Shown one piece after another: positions 7,278 to 14,186 of a stretch of DNA of 14,186 nt. The position numbers were made by a program, and so were the translations under genes. Position 1 is the first letter of the stretch. Each line of letters begins with the position of its first letter. The stretch is from Saccoglossus kowalevskii (Eukaryota; Hemichordata; Enteropneusta; Harrimaniidae), in the NCBI RefSeq assembly GCF_000003605.2, contig NW_003141807.1:157506-171691 (forward strand). Direction: 5' to 3'. Under the pieces are notes generated by a model. The model saw only the letters and a list, made by a program, of their open reading frames with translations, was not told the origin of the DNA and searched no databases.

Positions 7278-9052
7278 ATACAGTACCCTACTCGCATATA
7301 GAATGCCATTTATTTGTTTGACAAAAACCATTGAGCAACAGGCCAATTGCCCTATTTATTTTTTACTGGGTTTATTGGAACAACTCACAGAAGTTAGAAT
7401 TATAAAATCAAACTTTGTAATTTTGTGCTGATACTGTGGCACTGTGAATGGATTTAAGAAAATTTTGTGACATGCTCATATAATTTTGTTCTACTAATAA
7501 TAACTCTATTTGATCTATTTGAGTGTTTTATCTTGGTTATGACCGTTTTGCATTATTGCCATTCCTTGCTTTATGCCTGGAATGTACTTATAACCGACTT
7601 CAAATACTGCATACATACCATGTTATTGTCGGGGAAAAATTGGGTCATGGAAAATAGTGGTAGGGGGGGGGGGGGCATTTAACTGTGTTAATGGTATCAA
7701 ATTTAGTTATTTTGCAATCCAAAGGAAAAAGTGAAAGTACAAACATATTGCCTAACGTTGATAGAATCAACTTGAGCACAATTTTTTTGTGTTTTTTATA
7801 ATATTTTGTGTTTATTTGTGCGTCTCGTGTTATCTTGCTCACTTTATTATCTGCCTATGATTATATCAATATATATCTTAATTCTGCATTTGAAATACTA
7901 ATTGTCAGGTAATTATTTAACTCGTTTAGACTTTTCATTGTAATACATTTTATTTTTGTTCATGAGTGTCTGAAAGATACATGTGTTATTTGAGTGGCGA
8001 AGTCAACATTATCCCATTCTACAGAATAAACTATTATAATGTTTTTTAAAAACTTTTTGATCAAGGCTTGTAAGCTATTATATATATATAAAGAATTATG
8101 TTCAATTTGTTTGAAATTAACAAAAAAAATGTTTTCCCAAAATATTGGCTGGAAAAAATATCCCGGGGTAGTGCTCAAAGAGGTAAATGTGAAACGTTAT
8201 TGGCATTTCAGTCTAATTTTGTTACTTAAAGCTGCATATAGGGATGAGAACATATGTCAGAATATGTGTGAATTGCGGAATATTCACCCATAAGCAATTA
8301 CATTTCTGAAAGTTGCTGATTGTGTCTGATCACTATTTTATTTTCTAATTATTATTGTCAAGTAGTCTGAAAAATAAATATTTAATTTCATTACAATTGA
8401 TTACATTTAATTTCTCAAAAGTATTCTTCATTAATTTCTACAGATTTGATTAAGCATTTATTTATTTTTTTTTTTTTAAAGAATACTAAATTGGTCAATA
8501 GAAAACGAAAAAGAATGATTTTGTAAAAGTTGGAATTTTTCATTTGCAATTCCCTTTTTTATTTAACATCTGTTTTTTATTTGCATCATACCGAGCCCGC
8601 TCAATTCTAAAATACGATTGTAAAGAAAGATATGATTGTGATAATAGAAAACCTGTCAACTGCAATATGATTCATACATGCAGCAGTGACCTTATCCGTC
8701 TTCTCAAGGTCATTTCAACTGTTACCGAAATATGAGTAATATTTTGTCAATTAAAACAAAAATTGATTGATGGTTTATTTTTTTTAAATGTTATACTTCT
8801 CATGCATGTTTTTATTCCTTTTTTTTTGTCATTAGCATTTAAAAAGTGCACCGTGGATATTAGTTCCTATCCATCTTTGCCACTTTTGTTGAGAGTATAA
8901 TATTGCATACAAAAATTAGGGAGGGTTTTGACCATTTACCAGTGCACCGATAGGAATAAATTTATAGCAACCAAACCCCATGTATCAGTAAGCCATTCTT
9001 TTCGATAATTCGGAAGTGTATCTGAGAAATGGGGTGGCACATAAGAGAAGAC
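7278..9052. other. Long AT-rich stretch; no supported gene
   Basis: Several open frames of 63-84 codons on both strands overlap one another and show no signal, domain or codon bias; the 84-codon frame at 8039-8293 is rich in K, L and I as expected from AT-rich DNA. Noted inside: a run of 13 G (7663-7675), a TATATATATA tract near 8081-8090, and a direct repeat AGTGCACCG near 8846 and 8940 with inverted TTCCTATC / GATAGGAA words. Nothing here identifies a function. Confidence 0.55.
7663..7675 (+). repeat. Homopolymer of 13 G
   Basis: A G13 run in AT-rich DNA, preceded within 45 bases by GGGG, GGG and two GG groups. It could fold as a G-quadruplex. Its length is also prone to sequencing error. 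Confidence 0.9.
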
Positions 9053-9125
9053 AAAATGGCCACTAGTCGGCCATTTTAAATCGAATCACAAAACAAAATG
9101 ATGTACATTTGTTGGAATGTCAACA
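9053..9125 (-). mobile_element. Minus-strand relic of an F1 core module
   Basis: 9053-9077 is a perfect inverted repeat with arms AAAATGGCC and GGCCATTTT, the same 25-base size and outer words as the centre of F1 modules. To the right, the order 'gaatcacaaaacaaaatgat' then GTACAT follows the reverse complement of F1 modules closely (they read tcagatcatgaaacaaattgac then GTGCAT). No head or CTTG end is nearby, so only about half a module survives. It is the only minus-oriented member in the window. Confidence 0.55.
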
Positions 9126-9457
9126 AAACGAAAAAACAAATTGACTTGCCAATTCATTACTTCTTGTCATTGAATCAATATTGAACATATTAATTATGGG
9201 GGGAAAATTGCCTTGGACACACATACCGTAAATGGCAAGTCCTGCTCTAAAAACTCGTTCAACATTTGATAGAAGAAAAAAACAATGTACATGTATTCAC
9301 CCTGAAAATAAAATGCAGCTCAAAACTATGACTGAAGGGAAAATAATTTACACAATATTTTCTACCAGCTTTCCACAGTATTTTCTACCAGTTTGTAATT
9401 GGCCAACCCCATATTTGCATAATGTTCTGAAACATTGGGTTTGGCATCTTGTTTGTT
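9126..9457. other. AT-rich stretch before the F3 head; no gene
   Basis: A 75-codon plus-strand frame (9232-9459) ends at the element head. It has no recognisable domain. It contains a short direct repeat of 'ttttctaccag' near 9357 and 9382. I do not call a gene. Confidence 0.5.
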
Positions 9458-9500
9458 AGTCCTCGTTTCAGGCACAGCCTAAAGGGCGGACTATTAATTG
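9458..9500 (+). mobile_element. F3: head of a third element family, body unclear
   Basis: After TTTGTT, AGTCC at 9458 begins a 35-base hairpin: outer arms AGTCC (9458-9462) and GGACT (9488-9492), inner arms TTCAGGC and GCCTAA around an ACA loop. The T|AGTCC start and nested head hairpin match the plan of F1, but the sequence after the head is unrelated to F1 or F2 and no CTTG end with hairpin is visible before the minisatellite. The element is probably truncated; the right boundary given is only that of the recognisable head. Confidence 0.5.
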
Positions 9501-9780
9501 CAACAGATATTGATGAAATTTAGCAGGTTGATGAACAAGTCTCTGCCGAATATGTACATAATGTTTTTTCCAGATCTGAAAATCTTAAGTGGGTCTTTTT
9601 CATTCAAAACTACCTCTCCCAACACCACTGACAGAACAACTGAGCATGCTCAGAATAAATAATTAGCTTAGGTTGTAATGCTTGGGTTTGATCTGTATCA
9701 ATGACAGTGTCGTACCATTACCAATCTCACTGGAAACTGTAGAGGGGTGTCAGGGCTACATTTTGATGGGAATTATAGAG
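9501..9780. other. Stretch between F3 head and 2A-like frame
   Basis: Contains a perfect 14-bp palindrome, CTGAGCATGCTCAG (9640-9653). The open frame that leads into the 2A-like motif starts after a TAA near 9678. No other feature is seen. Confidence 0.5.
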
Positions 9781-9846
9781 GTGATTATGAGTGATACTGA
9801 AACCAACCCTGGTCCTGGTAATATACAAAGACGTGTGTTGCTCTGA
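9781..9846 (+). pseudogene. Short frame with 2A-like motif, possible retrotransposon remnant
   Basis: An open frame running from after a stop near 9678 to a stop inside the minisatellite (about 9844-9846) encodes DTETNPGP at 9793-9816. The 2A-type oligopeptide consensus is D(V/I)ExNPGP; here the second residue is T in place of V or I. Known 2A-like sequences occur near the N-terminus of some non-LTR retrotransposon proteins of invertebrates, and this may be such a fragment. The residues before the motif are partly hydrophobic (GYILMGIIEVIM), as often seen upstream of 2A motifs. The frame stops after nine more codons, in the first array unit, so no downstream protein exists. Eight residues can match by chance; confidence is low. 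Confidence 0.3.
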
Positions 9847-11740
9847 GCTTACTTGCCCCAATGTGTTGCTCTGAGCTTACTTGCCCTAATATGTTGCTAT
9901 GAGCTTACTTACCCTAATGTGTTGCTATGAGCTTACTTACCTTAATGTGTTGCTATGAGCTTACTTGCCCTAATGTGTTGCTATGAGTTTACTTACCTTA
10001 ATGTGTTGTTATGAGCTTACTTACCTTAATGTTTTGCTATGAGCTTACTTACCTTAATGTGTTGCTATGAGCTTACTTACCTCAATGTGTTGCCATGAGC
10101 TTACTTACCTTAATGTGTTGCTATGAGCTTACTTGCCCTAATATGTTGCTATGAGCGTACTTACCTTATTGTGTTGCTATGAGCTTACTCTTGCCCTAAT
10201 GTGTTGCTATGAGCTTACTTGCCCTAATGTGTTGCTATGAGTTTACTTACCTTAATGTGTTGCTATGAGCTTACATGTACTTACCTTAATGTGTTGCTGA
10301 GCTTACTTACCTTAATGTGTTGCTATGAGCTTACTTACCTTAATGTGTTGCTATGAGCTTACTTACCTTAATGTGTTGCTGTGAGCTTACTTACCTTAAT
10401 GTGTTGCTGTGAGCTCACTTACCTTAATGTGTTGCTGTGAGCTCACTTACCTTAATGTGTTGCTATGAGCTCACTTACCTTAATGTGTTGCTATGAGCTT
10501 ACTTGCCCTAATGTGTTGCTATGAGCTTACTTGCCCTAATGTGTTGCTATGAGCTTACTTGCCCTAATGTGTTGCTATGAGTTTACTTGCCCTAATGTGT
10601 TGCTATGAGTTTACTTACCTTAATGTGTTGCTATGAGCTTACTTGCCCTAATGTGTTGCTATGAGCTTACTTGCCCTAATGTGTTGCTATGAGCTTACTT
10701 GCCCTAATGTGTTGCTATGAGCTTACTTGCCCTAATGTGTTGCTATGAGCTTACTTGCCCTAATGTGTTGCTATGAGCTTACTTGCCCTAATGTGTTGCT
10801 ATGAGCTTACTTGCCCTAATGTGTTGCTATGAGTTTACTTGCCCGAATGTGTTGCTATGAGTTTACTTGCCCGAATGTGTTGCTATGAGTTTACTTGCCC
10901 GAATGTGTTGCTATGAGTTTACTTGCCCGAATGTGTTGCTATGAGTTTACTTACCTTAATGTGTTGCTATGAGCTTACTTACCTTAATGTGTTGCTATGA
11001 GCTCACTTACCTTAATGTGTTGCTATGAGCTCACTTACCTTAATGTCTTGCTATGAGCTCACTTACCTTAATGTGTTGCTATGAGCTCACTTACCTTAAT
11101 GTGTTGCTATGAGCTCACTTACCTTAATGTGTTGCTATGAGCTTACTTGCCCTAATGTGTTGCTATGAGCTTACTTGCCCTAATGTGTTGCTATGAGCTT
11201 ACTTGCCCTAATGTGTTGCTATGAGCTTACTTGCCCTAATGTGTTGCTATGAGCTTACTTACCTTAATGTGTTGCTATGAGCTTACTTACCTTAATGTGT
11301 TGCTGTGAGCTCACTTACCTTAATGTGTTGCTATGAGCTCACTTACCTTAATGTGTTGCTATGAGCTTACTTGCCCTAATGTGTTGCTATGAGCTTACTT
11401 GCCCTAATGTGTTGCTATGAGCTTACTTGCCCTAATGTGTTGCTATGAGTTTACTTACCTTAATGTGTTGCTATGAGCTTACTTGCCCTAATGTGTTGCT
11501 ATGAGCTTACTTGCCCTAATGTGTTGCTATGAGCTTACTTGCCCTAATGTGTTGCTATGAGCTTACTTGCCCTAATGTGTTGCTATGAGCTTACTTGCCC
11601 TAATGTGTTGCTATGAGCTTACTTGCCCTAATGTGTTGCTATGAGCTTACTTGCCCTAATGTGTTGCTATGAGCTTACTTACCTTAATGTGTTGCTATGA
11701 GCTTACTTACCTTAATGTGTTGCTATGAGCTTATTTATCT
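9833..11740. repeat. 28-bp minisatellite, about 68 units
   Basis: Each unit reads AATG, six bases (tgttgc), TATGAG, eight bases (cttactta or variants), CCTT. Counting gives about 68 units with few indels: a 2-base insertion near 10190, a 6-base insertion near 10275 and a 2-base loss near 10290. Two main forms alternate in blocks: about 32 units with ACTTACC and about 35 with ACTTGCCC, with subtypes differing at the position after GAG (CTT, CTC or TTT). Four consecutive units (about 10830-10935) carry GCCCGAATG. As 28 is not a multiple of three and TAA or TAG occurs in nearly every unit, all frames close quickly and the array is not coding. Confidence 0.97.
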
Positions 11741-12093
11741 CAAGATTCTTACCATGGTATTGCCAAGTAGGTTGTAAAATCCACTGTTGTTATTTGACCT
11801 TCATGGCTGTTATTTCAATACTCTGACCTTTCAAAAACAATTTCGAAAATCTTGTGAACCTTAAGTGGTGATATATGACTATAGTATCTCTCATAACTTT
11901 TGCTAATTATTTTGATTTGCCTGTAATAAAACTGAAGGCGAGGTATAGTGGTTACCTTCACTGTCTAGGTGTTGGTGGTGTATACATTTTTGTTAGCAGT
12001 TTGTTGTGTCCCTCAAGTGGTGATAAAGGTGTCATAGTGTTCATACATGTTGCCTTCAAATCATAAAGTTGCTAACAGCCAGTGGGCTTTTAT
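11741..12093. other. Stretch between minisatellite and F1b; no gene
   Basis: A 63-codon frame (11875-12066) has no recognisable domain. A weak hairpin with AGGTA / TACCT arms lies near 11940-11957. The right end, TTTTAT, is the insertion site of F1b. Confidence 0.5.
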
Positions 12094-13511
12094 AGTCCCT
12101 GTTCGGACACAGTCCGAAAAAGGGGACTTATGTTTTGACCTCTGTGCGTGCGTCTGTGCGTGCGTCCGGACCTGTACCTTAAAAATGCCTGGACCAATCA
12201 CAATCAAACTTCACACATACATCATACATGATATCATACATATGCACGTCAATTTGTTTCATGATCTGATTCAAGATGGCCGAATGGCGGCCATTTTTGT
12301 GCTAAAAATCATCAAAATCGAGCATTTCCCGGTTGTTTACAGATGGATTTTGTTCAAACCTTGTGTGTACGTTGGACATTATAGGAACTTGATGCACATC
12401 ATTTTGTTTTACGATCTGATTCAAGATGGCCGAATGGTGGCCATTTTTATGCTAAAAAATCATAAAAAGCAACCATTTCTCGGCTGTTGACAGATGGATT
12501 TTGCTCAAACTTGGTATATACATTAGACATTATGGGACCTTGATGCAAATAATTTTGTTTTTCAGATAACATTTAAAATGGACGACTGGGGCCATTTTGT
12601 ATTAATCAATGTGGTTCTCGTGCCATATCTCCAGCTTGTTTTGACTGATTATGTTCAAATTTTAAATATTCATTATACATCATGTCATAGATATATTGGT
12701 TTGACGATCCTATTCAAAATGGCCGAATGGTTGTCATTTTTGTACTAAAAAATCATCAAATATCAAGCATTTCTGGCATTTATGGATGGATTTCGTTCAA
12801 ACTTGGTACATACATTAGACATTACGGGTTCCTGATGCACGTCATTTTATTTTTCAGATCAGATTCAAAATGGCTGTCTGGCGGCCATTTTGTTTTAATG
12901 AATGGGTTTCCAGACCCATATGTCTGACTTGTTTTGTCTGATTATGTTCAAATTTTTAATATTCATTATACATCATGTCACAGATATACAGATATATTGG
13001 TTTGATGATCTTTTTCAAAGTGTGCTATTTTTGTGCTGAAAAAATCCTTGAATATCAAACATTTCTTGCATTTATGGATGGATTTTGTTCAAACTTATAA
13101 CACAGGTTAGACATTACAGGTTCCTGATGCATGTCATTTTATTTTTCAGATTGGATTCAAAATAGCTGACTGGCGGCCATTTTGTTTTAATGATTGGGCT
13201 TCTAGAGCCATATCTCTTAAATGCTTTGACTGATTATATTCAAATTTTATATATTCGTTATACAACATGTTATATATATATACATGTATATATATATACA
13301 TGTATTCAAAATGGCTGATTTTGAATGCTGTTCCAGAGCAATATCTCTCAATATGGACAAGTACTTGTTTGACGATCAGATACAAATGTCAATCATTTTA
13401 ATGTTAAAAAAATCATGTTCCTGACATGGTTATATTCCAGCTATATTACTATAAACATAACTATATATCTTAAATTTGATAACCAACGGGGACTGTGCCA
13501 TGCATGGCTTG
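12094..13511 (+). mobile_element. F1b: Helentron/pearl-like element, copy 2
   Basis: A 1418-bp sister of F1a in the same orientation, bounded as TTAT|AGTCCC...GGCTTG|TTAT. It has seven core modules (anchored near 12273, 12423, 12575, 12716, 12867, 13013 and 13159) where F1a has five; the extra pair is about 12540-12835. Over the last modules the copies differ by only a few bases in 200, so they share a recent source. Its 3' subterminal AACGGGGACT (13485-13494) is an exact inverted match to the first ten bases of the F1a head, while F1b's own head has one change. The palindrome GCCATGCATGGC (13497-13508) precedes the end. The 147-codon frame at 12047-12490, the longest in the window, starts in the flank and reads into the modules; it is not a gene. 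Confidence 0.82.
13269..13303. repeat. Palindromic TA/ACATGT tract in F1b
   Basis: Alternating TATATATATA and ACATGTA words form a self-complementary tract at the same position where F1a has its pure TA tract. Confidence 0.8.
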
Positions 13512-14186
13512 TTATATTATATTTTTCTCAATGTGTTGATATTCAAATTTTTCATGGTTTTCAAATACCCATATTATGTGAAGTGCAGTATCAGCACATA
13601 GAATTTAACTCATAACTTTCGTGAATATAAAATTTTTAGGGAAATCACAAAATATGTGAGTGTGTCAAAGTGACTAACAATAATTCATCACCGTGTATCA
13701 TTGTTGAATACCAGTAGTGAACATTTCCTGTGCTAAAAAAAAATAATGTTACAGTAATGTTTGTTTTTTCGAAAAAAAATTTAAAAAAAAAAATCTATCA
13801 AAACATTTTTTTTAGGATTTGCTATGTGATTAATATCAGGTATGTATCGGTGTGTGTTGTGAACTAATATTCCATTAACCACACATTAACTTTTCCACCA
13901 CAAATTCCCTCTTTTCATGAGAAATTCATAAAATAGGCCCGTTTATAGTCTGTGCTTTCAGTCAGTAGATTGGGACAAAACTAGCCAAATTTTTTGAGTA
14001 AAAACTGACAATTAACTCGGATTTTGTCTGTTGGCTCCAAAATTAGGGTTCATTTTCATATTGAAGAATATAAAAAAAAGTGTAGACAATTTTGAGTGAG
14101 AAAGCCAGGTGGTGGAAAGCTTGATACATGTAGGTACATGTAGTTCTTAGAAACCATCACCAGGCAAAGAATTAGAGTCAACTTTT
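13512..14186. other. AT-rich right end; no gene
   Basis: No supported gene or element. Noted: a 14-bp palindrome TTTTTTCGAAAAAA (13764-13777) within A and T runs, and a tandem TACATGTAG pair near 14126-14142. The 66-codon frame at 13415-13615 begins inside the F1b tail and is a by-product. Confidence 0.55.

Noticed and set aside
8039-8293. 84-codon plus-strand frame as a small gene
   Set aside because: Amino-acid composition follows AT-rich background, no motif or splice context, and overlapped by a minus-strand frame of similar length.
9833-11740. CRISPR-like array
   Set aside because: Units are contiguous with no unique spacers between repeats, the unit is 28 bp without dyad symmetry, and the context is eukaryotic; this is a minisatellite.
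9833-11740. Tandem array coding for a repetitive protein
   Set aside because: 28 is not a multiple of three and stops occur in almost every unit on both strands.
12047-12490. 147-codon plus-strand frame, longest in the window
   Set aside because: It begins in the flank and reads across the F1b head and two tandem modules. A homologous shorter frame sits in F1a (2043-2255), so it is repeat sequence read as protein. No domain is seen.

Overview
This window looks like non-coding, AT-rich eukaryotic DNA. I find no protein-coding gene I can support: the longest open frame is 147 codons and lies inside a dispersed repeat, and there is no bacterial-style gene packing. Dispersed elements with T-run insertion sites, short tandem cores and hairpin ends are familiar from mollusc genomes, especially bivalves ('pearl'-like or Helentron-associated non-autonomous elements). 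A bivalve or other mollusc is therefore my inference for the source; I cannot prove it from this window.

Layout, left to right: the edge of a 21/22-bp minisatellite (1-249); a possible 5' end of a gene, with a CpG-rich patch ending in a donor-like site (~480-546), a GC-rich stretch with a weak tRNA-like promoter (~918-1130), and a well-delimited candidate non-coding exon (1591-1743). Then comes F1a, a 1.28-kb mobile element (1887-3164), followed by three relatives of a second family in the same orientation: F2a (3794-~3975, truncated), F2b (4643-5504, complete) and F2c (5850-6532, complete). After a gene-free stretch there is a 164-bp near-palindrome (7113-7277), a minus-strand relic of the F1 core (9053-9125), the head of a third element family (9458-~9500), and a short 2A-like peptide frame (9793-9816). 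A 28-bp minisatellite of about 68 units (9833-11740) follows, and then F1b, a 1.42-kb sister of F1a (12094-13511). The right end is featureless AT-rich DNA.

The most interesting signal is shared architecture. Elements with unrelated bodies begin T|AG with a hairpin head, carry a short microsatellite and ~150-bp tandem modules, then a 3' copy of the head sequence in inverted orientation set 17-21 nt inside the end, and end in TTG|T; in F1 and F2b a short hairpin sits between that inverted repeat and the end. This matches the asymmetric inverted repeats described for Helentron/Helitron2-type rolling-circle elements. The two minisatellites also share a word frame although 9.6 kb apart, and on the minus strand the long array is a tandem series of near-consensus 5' splice sites.

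No pathway or operon can be described. The window is best read as intronic or intergenic DNA shaped by element insertion, tandem-array expansion and local duplication.
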